Shown: positions 28,279 through 37,221, counted from the stretch's first letter. The stretch is 57,378 bases of DNA from Bacillota bacterium (GCA_023443625.1 JAEZTQ010000074.1:1-57378), one strand, 5' to 3'. Made by a program: numbers and translations. The notes: generated from the letters alone by a model not told the origin.

Positions 28279-30705
28279 ATGAAAAAGACAGTAAGAGGAA
28301 TGGCTTGGATCATGGTAATGGCATTTTTGATATCCATGGTACCGGTTAGGCATAGTCATGCAGAGGGAAAAACCACAGGGAGTGTAATGCCATTTAGGGT
28401 ATTGACAGCTGAGGAATTGATCAAGGAGATGGGAGCGGGATGGAATCTGGGCAACACCATGGATGGACATACTGGGTTTACTCCTAATGAGACAGTGTGG
28501 CAGAATGTGAAAACAACTAAAGAACTGATTAAATCAGTTCATGATCTGGGCTTTAATACCATTCGAATTCCGGTCACCTGGGGAACCAAAATAGATGATA
28601 ATAATAATTATGAGATCGATGAAGCATGGATTAGCAGAGTACAGGATATTGTCGATTACTGTATATCTCTTGATGTGTATGCAATTATCAATATCCATCA
28701 TGATGGAGCAGAGCAGTCTGGGTGGCTGCGTATCGCCTCAGAGGATCAGGATCTTTTGAAGAAGAAATATGCAGGTGTTTGGGAGAATATAGCAAAGCGG
28801 TTTAAGGATTATGATGAACACCTGATCTTTGAGTCTATGAATGAGGTTAAGGGAGTGGATATGACAGTAGCAGAGGAAAATGCGGTTATCTGCTCCTTGA
28901 ATCAGATCTTTGTGGATACAGTGAGAGCTATCGGCTCTAATAATGAGCAAAGGTGGCTGGTGGTTACAGGCAAGTATAATTACATAAACTCTCTTGTGAA
29001 TGAGAAGCATGAATTTGAACTTCCGAAGGATACAGTGGAAAACCGTATCATTGTATCTGTTCATGACTATTCCCCTTGGGACTTTTGCGGAGCAGAAAAT
29101 CAAATTAGGACAGAAGCAACCCAGACCATGTTGTTAACAAACCAGAATGAACTGAAGCCCATGTATGAGAAATACACCTCTCAGGGCATTCCGGTGATCG
29201 TGGGTGAGTATGGATGTATCAATAAGGGCAATGAACAGGACAGAGCCTATTATCTAGAGTCGATGAACCGAATCTTCAGTCAGTACAATTTAATAGGAAT
29301 CTACTGGGATCAGGGATGGTATGATTCAACCCAGTCACCGGATTACAGTTTTACCATTATCGACAGATTAACCGGAGATCCTGTGGATAAAACCATCACG
29401 GATGCAATGATGCGTGGATTCTTTGTGGAAGGAGCAAAGGATTTAAGTGATATTACAAAGAACACGGACATCATAAGCTTTGATAAGGTAGCAATCAAGG
29501 AGACACAGATGGAATTGACCGTGGGAGCAGAGCAAACCCTTACAGTGATCACCGAGCCGGAGACTGCTAATGATGTACTACTCTATCAATCCAGTGATGA
29601 GACGGTTGCAGCTGTTGCATATGGTAAAATCAGAGCAAAGGGAGTTGGTACAGCGACAATTACCGCATTTGCTCAGAGCGGTAAAGCACAGGCTAGTATT
29701 ACAGTTACTGTTACAGATGCAAAATCGAACATTCCCTGCACTCAACTGACACTTGATTCTAAATCCTATAATCTCGCTCTTGGGGAATATAAGTATCTAG
29801 AGAGTGCAATGTCTCCTGCAGATACGGATGAGTATGTATATTACAAATCCAGTGATGAAAGTGTAGCTACAGTGTCTCCAATTGGGAAGTTACTGGGAGT
29901 TGGATCGGGCACTGCGACCATAACAGTCAGAACATCCGGAGGAATTCAAGAGGAGATAGAAGTTACCGTAGGAAAAGAGCAATCTGCAACTGAAATTCAG
30001 CTGGCACTCAATGTATATTATAATGATGGAATCAATAACTATTACAGTAATGAAGTGGGAAAAGAGATGATAACGGTAACAGGAGACGGGCAATATACAC
30101 TGACTTTTGACTGTACAACGGATCTATCAGATGGTGCAAAAGCAGCAGGAGTGGACTCTTTGGATCAGCTGACTGCCATATATATCAAGGATTATGCGGT
30201 GACCCAGGGATTGGCAGAACGTTCACCTCTCATCAGCTGTGATATCGCTTACAACAGCATTATTGTAGACGGCACATCTTTAACAATCACAAATACAAAG
30301 ACGAAATCAGCACTGAAGGATTCCGGAATTCTAGATACCAATGATCCGATTAACTTCTGGGACGGATCTGTCGTTGAAGAAGTAGCACACGGAGGATTTA
30401 CGACAGTGGAGAAACCTAAGAAAATAGAAGTGACCTTCACGCTGAGTAATGTAATGTTTGAAGGACAAGAGGTATCAACAGATATCTCCCAGCAGGACTC
30501 TGAGATTGAAACCCAGGAGATTAGTAAAGAGGTGACAAAAGCTCCAAAGTTAGAGGAAACGGAAGTTTCAAATCTAGAAGAGACAGACAAAAATAATAGC
30601 AAGGGAATCTATATTGTAATAATAGGTGCATTTATAATTATTGCTACGGCAGTCACCCTATATATTTTAAGAAGAAGGAACAAAAATAATTCAAATCAAA
30701 GCTAA
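28279..30705 (+). CDS. Membrane-anchored GH5 endoglucanase with Ig-like domains
   Basis: Cell-surface glycoside hydrolase, 808 aa. Signal peptide (~1-31), GH5 barrel (~45-365), two BIG2-type Ig-like domains (~400-480 and ~490-570), a beta-rich domain (~575-740), an acidic Glu/Thr linker and a C-terminal TM helix (~776-796) ending in Arg/Lys/Asn. GH5 signatures: GAGWNLGNTMDG (typical of subfamily 4-like endoglucanase/xyloglucanase), NIHHDG, acid E189 (ESMNEVKG) and nucleophile E310 (VIVGEYG). No LPXTG motif precedes the TM, so anchoring is by the membrane helix. It likely cuts beta-1,4-glucan or xyloglucan at the cell surface. No CBM is recognisable, though the beta domain may be one. Confidence 0.92.
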   Translation: MKKTVRGMAWIMVMAFLISMVPVRHSHAEGKTTGSVMPFRVLTAEELIKEMGAGWNLGNTMDGHTGFTPNETVWQNVKTTKELIKSVHDLGFNTIRIPVTWGTKIDDNNNYEIDEAWISRVQDIVDYCISLDVYAIINIHHDGAEQSGWLRIASEDQDLLKKKYAGVWENIAKRFKDYDEHLIFESMNEVKGVDMTVAEENAVICSLNQIFVDTVRAIGSNNEQRWLVVTGKYNYINSLVNEKHEFELPKDTVENRIIVSVHDYSPWDFCGAENQIRTEATQTMLLTNQNELKPMYEKYTSQGIPVIVGEYGCINKGNEQDRAYYLESMNRIFSQYNLIGIYWDQGWYDSTQSPDYSFTIIDRLTGDPVDKTITDAMMRGFFVEGAKDLSDITKNTDIISFDKVAIKETQMELTVGAEQTLTVITEPETANDVLLYQSSDETVAAVAYGKIRAKGVGTATITAFAQSGKAQASITVTVTDAKSNIPCTQLTLDSKSYNLALGEYKYLESAMSPADTDEYVYYKSSDESVATVSPIGKLLGVGSGTATITVRTSGGIQEEIEVTVGKEQSATEIQLALNVYYNDGINNYYSNEVGKEMITVTGDGQYTLTFDCTTDLSDGAKAAGVDSLDQLTAIYIKDYAVTQGLAERSPLISCDIAYNSIIVDGTSLTITNTKTKSALKDSGILDTNDPINFWDGSVVEEVAHGGFTTVEKPKKIEVTFTLSNVMFEGQEVSTDISQQDSEIETQEISKEVTKAPKLEETEVSNLEETDKNNSKGIYIVIIGAFIIIATAVTLYILRRRNKNNSNQS

Positions 30706-30724
30706 GATATTATTACTATGAGCG

Positions 30725-30774
30725 AAATCGAGTAGTTGGACTGATTATTTCAGTTGCCACCTACTCGATTTTTT
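30725..30774 (+). terminator. Intrinsic terminator of the GH5 gene
   Basis: AAATCGAGTAG (30725-30735) pairs perfectly with CTACTCGATTT (30761-30771), followed by TTT, about 20 bp after the GH5 stop. Confidence 0.85.
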
Positions 30775-30798
30775 AAGGACTTTCCACAATTACATCCA

Positions 30799-31401
30799 TT
30801 ATAGCTTCAGCCACAAAGCAGGACGGACACCGCCTTTACATTCGCCTTCGGCGATGTTGCCTTTAAATATATTGTTGCCTTGGATACCTATATTACCGTC
30901 GGGGTGGATGTAAACGGCTTTTAAATTAATGCGGCCAGGCGACCGAAGCCACCACCAATGATACCATTTTTCATTCTTATTTATTGTTATTCGTTTACTG
31001 TTATTTTCATCTTTTCTTTGAAACCAATATCTTTGATTTTTTCCTGGGTTATGTAGTTTTGAGCTACTATCACCGAAATATTGGCACGTTACTTCCTCAA
31101 GGCTTAGCAAAAATATGTTGTCCCTTGTATCTGCTCCGCCTTTTGAACCATACCAGTGATTGTCAAGATTTTTATTTATTACTGGAATTATTCTTGATTT
31201 ATCAGCTGTGGTGAATTTGTCATAAAATTCATTGTTAAGATATTTTCTTAATGAGCAGTCAGCCCATGTTATATCTTTATAAGCGTCATGGTAAGCACGC
31301 TGTTCTATAATATATTCGGTTATAATCAAAGCCCTATTGTTTTGTATGTCAAGCACTCGCCATTCATATCTGTCAAATACTATTTTATCTCCTACTTGCA
31401 T
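30799..31401 (-). CDS. DUF6273-type domain protein
   Basis: Small cytoplasmic protein, 200 aa, with no signal or TM segment. The diagnostic features are the N-terminal strand (VGDKIVFDRYEWRVLDIQNN), a central LRKYLNNEFYDKF, and the C-terminal WWWLRSPG and GGVRPALWL motifs. These match the DUF6273 family common in Firmicutes surface and phage-related proteins; molecular function is unknown. RBS CAGGGAGG. Here the domain stands alone rather than fused to a surface protein. Confidence 0.8.
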   Translation of the reverse strand: MQVGDKIVFDRYEWRVLDIQNNRALIITEYIIEQRAYHDAYKDITWADCSLRKYLNNEFYDKFTTADKSRIIPVINKNLDNHWYGSKGGADTRDNIFLLSLEEVTCQYFGDSSSKLHNPGKNQRYWFQRKDENNSKRITINKNEKWYHWWWLRSPGRINLKAVYIHPDGNIGIQGNNIFKGNIAEGECKGGVRPALWLKL

Positions 31402-31418
31402 TAGTGCCTCCCTGTATA

Positions 31419-31577
31419 TTACCTAAAATCATCTTTTAACTTGATTGGAACATATCTTTGCAATTGTTTATAACCAAGTCCCTTTTCTATGTCTTTATTG
31501 GAACATTTCCCCCACAGATGGTCATCGGATGTTACCGCTTTGAATCTTGGTATCCTGACAACTCCATCAACTAACAA
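31419..31577 (-). pseudogene. Small ORF or gene remnant between the GNAT and DUF6273 genes
   Basis: A 52-codon frame, possibly from TTG 31577, overlaps the GNAT stop by 11 bp and ends at TAA 31419, just before the DUF6273 RBS. The translation contains VVRIPRFKAVTSDDHLWGK and YKQLQRYVPIKLKDD, which looks protein-like. No RBS is clear and no family is recognised. It may be the 3' remnant of a lost gene or a real small protein. Confidence 0.35.
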
Positions 31578-32064
31578 CGCTTATTTGCTTTTCCATAAAC
31601 CCTACAGTAAAGGGCAAATGTTCAAACTTCTTTGTAAACAAGGGAATAAAACCATTTTTAAGGTACCAATCTTTCAGAATAAAGTTGTCTTCAATTATGT
31701 CTATTTTAATTTTATCACATTTCATTTCTTTTGCTTTTGCTTCACAATAATCAAGTAGGCGCTTACCATACCCATTATGGCGGCAATCAGGAATTACCGC
31801 TAAGTTATGTAACTCTGCGACATTATCCTTGTCAACAGACATAGAGACGTATCCAACAAGTTTCTCTTGATCATAAAAACCAAACATCTGATATCCATCT
31901 GAAAACCGCTTTTGTAATATATCAATTTTCATAAAGCTTGGATGCCCTGGGCAACTTTGTTCTGACAAATTGAGTTCCATTGCTACTGTGGCAAAACTTG
32001 TATTAATTACCGTAATACAATCCTGTAAGTCCGTTATTTTTATATTCTTGATTTGTTCCACCAT
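31567..32064 (-). CDS. GNAT-family N-acetyltransferase
   Basis: Acetyl-CoA-dependent N-acetyltransferase, 165 aa, with the complete GNAT fold. The acetyl-CoA pyrophosphate-binding motif A is LAVIPDCRHNGYGKRLLDYC near residues 88-107, and the C-terminal strand-helix WYLKNGFIPL lies near 134. The start has GGTAGGG upstream. The substrate is unknown. It sits in a row of leftward small enzyme genes. Confidence 0.9.
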   Translation of the reverse strand: MVEQIKNIKITDLQDCITVINTSFATVAMELNLSEQSCPGHPSFMKIDILQKRFSDGYQMFGFYDQEKLVGYVSMSVDKDNVAELHNLAVIPDCRHNGYGKRLLDYCEAKAKEMKCDKIKIDIIEDNFILKDWYLKNGFIPLFTKKFEHLPFTVGFMEKQISVVS

Positions 32065-32223
32065 TACCCTACCTTTCTACAGCTTCAAGTGCTGTAATTT
32101 TCGTTTCGTATGTTGCTCAAATATCCCAGAAATAAATAGAAATTATCTACAAGCAAAACATCCGATATATTTTATATCCAGTATAGAAAAATATTTCTCT
32201 TGCCAAAAAGGGTACTTTGGTTT

Positions 32224-33489
32224 TTATGCTAATATATTTGCTTGTTTTCTTAACTCCCAAAACAAAAATATCGGGATTTTTTGCATCCAGGCAATATCTA
32301 CTGTTATCGCCGCCTGCTCATCAGTGGGAATAGGTTCATTTAGGTCAGTAATAGTTAATCCGCATTTAATAAATGTTTTAACATAATCTTGTATTGTACG
32401 GTGCCTCCAAATAACTTTTTCACATCCTGATGATAAAGGAGCTTCCCATTCGGTCGGATGGTAATAATTCGACACAACAACTTTTTTGTCAATACCTTTG
32501 TCTTGTCGTCCTATACCACCGCCATAGTGAAAACATGGATGGCACACGCTTGCAAACAATTTTCCACCTGGCTTTAGTACCCGTTTTATTTCTTTTACTG
32601 TTCCTTCAAAATCCTCACAGTCCATTAACATCATAGAAGATAGAACAGTATCAAAAGTATCATCTGCGATATCGTATAAATCACAGCTATTCCGTACATG
32701 ATAAGTAATTTTTAATTGTTCATCTTCAGCTCTAGAGGCACAATATTTTATTGCGTTTTCGGCACAATCAACAGCAGTAACGATAGCGCCTTTTCGTGTC
32801 AATTCTCTTGAGTATCCCCCTTCGCCGCAACCTAAGTCTAATATAACTTTACCTGAAACATCTCCAAGCTGTTTAAAGGTGAATGGCATGATAAAGTGTA
32901 TTCTATGTGGATTTGTTTGTGCAAGCCGAATCCATTCATTAGTCATTTCAATTCTACCCCAAGATTCTGTTGAACTATCTTTTTTCACAGAAGTAAGAAT
33001 ATAACGACGCAATGCTTTATCCACACCTTGGTATTTGTCAATTCCCATAAAGTCCAATTTAAAATTGCATTTTTCCAATACTTTATGAGAAGCTATGTTT
33101 TCTTCTAACACGATTCCATAGATAACATTAGTTTTCAATTGTTGCATAATAACAGGTAAAAAAGCATTAACCGCTTCTGTCGCATATCCATGGCCAGTAT
33201 ATTTTTTTGCTATATGGTATCCTAGTTCCCATCCCTCCTCGATTGCACATGCCTGAACATATCCAATATTCGTCTTATCTTTTAAAAGTACTGGATATAG
33301 AAAAGGACCTTTTTCGCATTGATATGATTTAATAAGCCATTCAATCGTTCTATTTGTATCTTCTATTGTCTCAAATACTTCATCCGGTACAAAACGTCTA
33401 TTGTCATCGTCCACAGAATTTTTTTGGAATATATGGCACATATCTACTGTTAAATCCGTAATTATTAATCGTTGCGTTTCAACTAACAT
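32224..33489 (-). CDS. Fusion of GNAT acetyltransferase and SAM-dependent methyltransferase
   Basis: Two-domain enzyme, 421 aa. Residues ~1-172 are a RimJ/RimL-like GNAT domain (LVETQRLIITDL start, GYHIAKKYTGHGYATEAVNA motif, HKVLEKCNFKL). Residues ~185-421 are a class I SAM methyltransferase with motif I VILDLGCGEGGYS near 215, VTAVDCAENAI, and post-motif VLSSMMLMDC / IKRVLKPGGKLFASV. RBS GGGGGGGAA. The reading frame is continuous, so the fusion is real in this assembly. A shared small amine-containing substrate (antibiotic or amino sugar) is a reasonable guess, but nothing in the sequence proves it. Confidence 0.88.
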   Translation of the reverse strand: MLVETQRLIITDLTVDMCHIFQKNSVDDDNRRFVPDEVFETIEDTNRTIEWLIKSYQCEKGPFLYPVLLKDKTNIGYVQACAIEEGWELGYHIAKKYTGHGYATEAVNAFLPVIMQQLKTNVIYGIVLEENIASHKVLEKCNFKLDFMGIDKYQGVDKALRRYILTSVKKDSSTESWGRIEMTNEWIRLAQTNPHRIHFIMPFTFKQLGDVSGKVILDLGCGEGGYSRELTRKGAIVTAVDCAENAIKYCASRAEDEQLKITYHVRNSCDLYDIADDTFDTVLSSMMLMDCEDFEGTVKEIKRVLKPGGKLFASVCHPCFHYGGGIGRQDKGIDKKVVVSNYYHPTEWEAPLSSGCEKVIWRHRTIQDYVKTFIKCGLTITDLNEPIPTDEQAAITVDIAWMQKIPIFLFWELRKQANILA

Positions 33490-33587
33490 AAATTCCCCCC
33501 CGAAAATACCAATTTGTCATATATTTAAAGTAACGCAAGCAAATAAAAAGACTTATTTTTCAATAGCAATTACTTTGATCAGTTCCC

Positions 33588-33717
33588 TATGCGTCCTAAC
33601 CCCGCTTGTTCCACAGCTTGTTTCATTGAAATTAGTCCACGACCTTCCATTTTTTCCTCACCCCAGTATTCATATGGGGAATCACAAGGTAAAGGCACAG
33701 TAATTTTAAGAGAAGAA
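33588..33717 (-). pseudogene. Remnant of a 4Fe-4S (QueG-like) protein
   Basis: Between stop codons on the minus strand lies a ~43-codon piece containing VPLPCDSPYEYWGEEKMEGR and GLISMKQAVEQAGLGRIGN. This matches the segment that normally precedes the NTLL motif of epoxyqueuosine-reductase-like (COG1600) iron-sulfur proteins. It ends in a stop right after GLGRIGN, with no cluster-binding cysteines and no start codon context. It is a decayed fragment; the identity is from motif memory. Confidence 0.5.
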
Positions 33718-33768
33718 ATTCAATACACAAATATTTACTTAATTATTTACTTCCAGATTTTTAAGAGT

Positions 33769-35193
33769 TTACTCATCCAACACATATTTCTCTTTTTTTA
33801 TCAGTTCCCATTTTCCTTTAATTAGTTGATGTTCTATATAGTAGGTGTTTTGTGGGTCTTCATTATTGACATAACCTGTTGCGATGGACTTTATAATTGT
33901 AAGTTTACCATCGATGTATTGATAGGTGTATTCATAATGGTCGGTGGCGGAACCACGGGTAGATGAATAGATTAATTTGTTGTCTTGGTCAAATACTGGC
34001 GAAAAAATTTGCTCTAAATCCCTATTCTCTTCAAATTGATTTGCTTTTGGATTCCATGTCCACATACAATATGATATATTAGGGGAGGCAGGAACATAAT
34101 AAATGATCCTAAAATCCTTGTATCCGTCAAAGTTCATATCTTCAGTAGTAAATCCAAAATTTTCATCATAACTGGTTGGATAGCCTGTTAGCTCATTTTG
34201 CACAAATTCAATTTTTTGTATTACTTCTCCATTGTTCGATATGGTTATACTGTTTGCTACATAGTTATAGCCGTCTTTTGTCCGATAGCCTTGTACAGCA
34301 AAATCATATAAAGGCAAATCCCGTGTTACTTGTTCTTTAAAATGTACAGTCCTGAGGTCTTTTTCAGTTATTGTAAAAAATTTATCCTTCTGTTCTTTAT
34401 CAATGGGGTTATTATCAATAAAGATACTTGTGATGTTAGTAAACTGTTCAAGAATGCTAATATCCACAATTTGATTACTATCCAATTGCAAATAGTCGAG
34501 TTTTTCTAACTTAATTAATGGAGCAATATCAGAAATATTATTATGAAACAAATTTAAATAATTAAGCTCTGTCAGATCTGAAAGAGCAGATATATTTGTA
34601 ATGCCACACCAGGGAGCATAAAGTGATTCCAGTTTAGTAAGGTTTATTAAAAAGGATAAGTCAGATATATTGCCATTATTGTCCCCGATTCCCAAGCTTA
34701 CTAAGTTGGTCAAGTTCTCAATGGGTGTAAAATCTGTAACATTGTTTTCGGCTATATCCAGTTCTTTTAGCGTTGTTAATGCCGCTAGGGGAGTAATGTC
34801 CACTATATTATTTCTTCTCAGCCAAAGCGACTCGAGATTGGATAATTTGTCAATTCCCTCAAGATCACTTATGTTTGAGAAACCTAATCTTAGCACTTTC
34901 AAATTTTCAAATGGTGCTAATTCCTTGATCGAACTAATTTCCACATTATCTAAATCCAACTCCTTAATTTTTAGTACATCTTCTTCTGTTATATCTGAAG
35001 CCGATTTTCCGAGAAACTCTTTAACTTTCGCTTCTAATTGTGGATTATTAAACTCAATCAACACATTGCTATTTTCAACCTTTGTAGTTGCGTTTGTGGG
35101 AGGGATAGATTGATTGACTTGCTGTTCTTGATTTTGATTGATACATCCCGTAAGCAACAATAATAGACCAATTAAAAGTAAAAACTTTTTCAT
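33769..35193 (-). CDS. Leucine-rich-repeat lipoprotein, internalin-like
   Basis: Surface lipoprotein, 474 aa. Signal peptide with lipobox (LLLTGC, Cys 17), a Gln/Asn/Thr-rich linker (~18-48), an N-terminal cap (~50-80, VKEFLGKSASDITEEDVLKI) and about nine 20-22-residue repeats (~80-275) with the pattern LxxLxLxxNxIxDIxPLxxL, as in internalins. A C-terminal domain (~290-474) contains DMNFDGYKDFRIIYYVPAS, resembling FG-GAP/XAC2610-like modules. Such proteins mediate ligand or host contact. Monocistronic; RBS TGGAGAAA. Confidence 0.88.
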   Translation of the reverse strand: MKKFLLLIGLLLLLTGCINQNQEQQVNQSIPPTNATTKVENSNVLIEFNNPQLEAKVKEFLGKSASDITEEDVLKIKELDLDNVEISSIKELAPFENLKVLRLGFSNISDLEGIDKLSNLESLWLRRNNIVDITPLAALTTLKELDIAENNVTDFTPIENLTNLVSLGIGDNNGNISDLSFLINLTKLESLYAPWCGITNISALSDLTELNYLNLFHNNISDIAPLIKLEKLDYLQLDSNQIVDISILEQFTNITSIFIDNNPIDKEQKDKFFTITEKDLRTVHFKEQVTRDLPLYDFAVQGYRTKDGYNYVANSITISNNGEVIQKIEFVQNELTGYPTSYDENFGFTTEDMNFDGYKDFRIIYYVPASPNISYCMWTWNPKANQFEENRDLEQIFSPVFDQDNKLIYSSTRGSATDHYEYTYQYIDGKLTIIKSIATGYVNNEDPQNTYYIEHQLIKGKWELIKKEKYVLDE

Positions 35194-35371
35194 TTTGATT
35201 TCTCCATAAGAGCAAGTTATTTAATAATATCCGATTTGCATTTACTACGATAGTGAAGAACTTAACTTCACTCATAGGTTACGTTAAAATTGCATACCAT
35301 TATTATACAATAATTGATATAGATTGTCAGTAAGTTTATTCTTATAATAGTCAGAAAAATCGCAAAATAGT

Positions 35372-35425
35372 CGCTAAAAACAATAAGGATTACAGCTAAT
35401 TGCGGTAATCCTTATTGTTTTAGCG
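35372..35425. terminator. Very long near-perfect hairpin, terminator
   Basis: Positions 35372-35393 and 35405-35425 are reverse complements (22 and 21 nt) except for one bulged A, with an 11-nt loop. The CGCTAAAA ends extend the stem past the GGATTAC core. It directly adjoins a tRNA 3'-end-like remnant, so read leftward it looks like the terminator of a lost tRNA gene. Confidence 0.7.
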
Positions 35426-35446
35426 CGAGATGGGATTTGAACAACA
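35422..35446 (-). pseudogene. Remnant of a tRNA 3' end (T-arm and acceptor), possibly tRNA-Leu
   Basis: Leftward, the sequence holds GTTCAAATCCCATCTCGCGCT: a T-loop TTCAAAT, the 3' T-stem CCCAT and an acceptor-like CTCGCGC that would fit a GCGCGAG-starting tRNA such as some tRNA-Leu. The 5' T-stem is degenerate and no anticodon arm follows. Mobile elements often leave tRNA 3' ends at their junctions, so this may be an attachment-site scar. Confidence 0.4.
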
Positions 35447-35638
35447 TGATATACATACATTGCATTTACCTCTCAAATTCTGATTTATATATAAAATATT
35501 AATTTATCATAACAGATTTACCGGAAGAATTATAAAGTATTACAACACTGTTATAGGAGATTGTCCGTGGAACAATTGCCTAATATACCAGATAAGTGAT
35601 ATAGGTCTTTTTTGCTTCTTTGAAAATTAATTCTCTTT

Positions 35639-36670
35639 TTATAAATATCGTGTAGATTCTCTTTCGATTATGGAGCATTCTAGCAAAATTTCATCACTAA
35701 GCTCGGAAGGCTTGCCTTCGATACTATCAATTAATATGTTGGCAGATGTATGTCCGATTTCAAATAGTGGTATTTCGATTGTAGATAGAGTTGGACGGCT
35801 TACAGTACTGATTTCTCTGTTATCAAAGCCTATTAATGCCAGATCGCGTCCAACATCGATGTTATGTTGTCTACAGTAATCGATAACACCCATTGCCATA
35901 ATATCATTTTGTGAGAAGATGGCGGTTACCCCGGATTTAATCAGCTGCTCCGCAGAATGATAACCGGAATCTCTATTCCAATCGCCATGAAACGTAAGGT
36001 TTGGATTATATGGGATGCCTGAATCATATAGAGCCTCCTGATAACCGGTAAGCCGCTTAATAGAATGTGCACTCTCGGCTGGGCCGGTAATTACTCCGAT
36101 CATGGTGTGTCCCGCTTTTATAAGATGTATTGCTGCATCATAGCCTGCTTTTTTATCATCATATAGTACCGATGGTACAGTGGGATCTGTGCAGCTGCAG
36201 TAGGTACATACAAATTTTGTATCTCCGATAGAAGGCAGATGTAATACTTTATGGCTATGACAGCCAAGATAAATTAAGCCATCCACCTGCATTGACATCA
36301 TAAAGTCAATCGCTTCATTAACAATATTGTTATGGTGATCAACATCAAGAATGGGATCGATTCCCAGCTTGTATAATCGCAGGTTTTCGAGCAAATAATG
36401 ATAATCGCGTTTTTCACAACAGGCTCCGATACCATCGATAATGGGCGGTGCATTGAATACAGTTATATCCTCTGTTATGATGCCGATGGTACGGCTTTGT
36501 CTTGTCTTAAGATTGCGCGCATAAAGGTTCGGACGGTAATTCAAATCTTTAGCGATAGAGAGGATATGCTCTGTTGTTTCCTGGCTAATTCCACCTAAGC
36601 CATTCAACACCTTTGACACAGTTGCAACGGATACACCTGCTATTTTCGCAATATCTTTCATGTTTGCCAT
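35639..36670 (-). CDS. LacI-family transcriptional repressor
   Basis: DNA-binding repressor, 343 aa from ATG 36670 (GGAGGG 5 bp upstream). The N-terminal LacI helix-turn-helix is classical (IAKIAGVSVATVSKVLNG), with a hinge helix near 50 (YARNLKTRQSRTIGII). The periplasmic-binding-protein-like ligand domain covers ~65-343 (DGLIYLGCHS, ALIGFDN, TLSTIEIP). It most likely controls the divergent GH127/ABC operon in response to an arabinose-containing sugar. Its own promoter contains an operator-like site inside the -35/spacer region, implying autorepression. Confidence 0.93.
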   Translation of the reverse strand: MANMKDIAKIAGVSVATVSKVLNGLGGISQETTEHILSIAKDLNYRPNLYARNLKTRQSRTIGIITEDITVFNAPPIIDGIGACCEKRDYHYLLENLRLYKLGIDPILDVDHHNNIVNEAIDFMMSMQVDGLIYLGCHSHKVLHLPSIGDTKFVCTYCSCTDPTVPSVLYDDKKAGYDAAIHLIKAGHTMIGVITGPAESAHSIKRLTGYQEALYDSGIPYNPNLTFHGDWNRDSGYHSAEQLIKSGVTAIFSQNDIMAMGVIDYCRQHNIDVGRDLALIGFDNREISTVSRPTLSTIEIPLFEIGHTSANILIDSIEGKPSELSDEILLECSIIERESTRYL

Positions 36671-36697
36671 TAATACCCTCCTAGGTTTTTTACAAAT

Positions 36698-36726
36698 ATT
36701 ATACAATTGTGGTAATCGTTTTACAA
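36698..36726 (-). promoter_or_regulatory. Promoter of the lacI-type gene with overlapping operator
   Basis: Minus strand: TTGTAA (36726-36721), a 17-bp spacer and a consensus TATAAT (36703-36698). The operator-like GTAATCGTTTTAC (36712-36724 on +) covers the spacer and most of the -35, so the repressor would occlude RNA polymerase. Confidence 0.65.
36712..36724. promoter_or_regulatory. LacI-type operator O1
   Basis: GTAATCGTTTTAC, the exact reverse complement of the site at 37222-37234. It is a CG-centred imperfect palindrome inside the repressor's own promoter. Confidence 0.65.
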
Positions 36727-36841
36727 GTATAAAATCGCACCATGATATTTGATTTATTTGATTATTTTATACAAAAAGAATACATTTTTATATCTTTTTA
36801 GTTAAAGAAGATTAATAAACAGGATATTTTCTTTATTTCTA

Positions 36842-36853
36842 TTAAACGTTTAA
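36842..36853. promoter_or_regulatory. Candidate operator O2, perfect palindrome
   Basis: TTAAACGTTTAA is a perfect 12-bp palindrome centred on CG. It differs from the other four sites in its outer bases, so it could bind the same repressor weakly or another LacI-family protein. Confidence 0.4.
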
Positions 36854-36937
36854 CAGTGAATATTAGTAGTGTAGTTGTATGGAAAACTTAGGAAAACGAG
36901 AATGTTACCATTGTTAAGAGTTAAGTGCAAAAATTGA

Positions 36938-36950
36938 GTAATCGTTTTAA
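36938..36950. promoter_or_regulatory. LacI-type operator O3
   Basis: GTAATCGTTTTAA matches O1 at 12 of 13 positions. It lies midway in the intergenic region, where it could act as an auxiliary looping site. Confidence 0.55.
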
Positions 36951-37046
36951 TGGGTGGTATATTATGGATATTTATACGATATGCACAACTTTAAATGTAA
37001 CTAATTAGATATAATTGACAAAGATGCCAGCAATTGGTATTTAGTA

Positions 37047-37076
37047 TTTACATATTAAGTAACGGTATGATATAAT
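37047..37076 (+). promoter_or_regulatory. Promoter of the GH127 operon
   Basis: TTTACA (37047-37052), an 18-bp spacer, then consensus TATAAT (37071-37076). Transcription would start near 37083, immediately before operator O4, leaving a leader of about 250 nt to the GH127 start. Confidence 0.6.
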
Positions 37077-37090
37077 CATACCATAATAAG

Positions 37091-37102
37091 GTAAACGATT
37101 AA
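37091..37102. promoter_or_regulatory. LacI-type operator O4 just downstream of the GH127 promoter
   Basis: GTAAACGATTAA matches the shared GTAAACGATTAC pattern and sits about +8 to +20 from the predicted transcription start, the classical position for LacI repression. Confidence 0.6.
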
Positions 37103-37221
37103 TATAAAAGGTCTAACAATGGTTTTGCTGGTTAGGGAATCAAATCTCCCAGATACTGAGATAATAAAGAAAAAAGAGACATATTGTTGTATTAAAATGT
37201 AATTTTTTATTTTATTAAATC

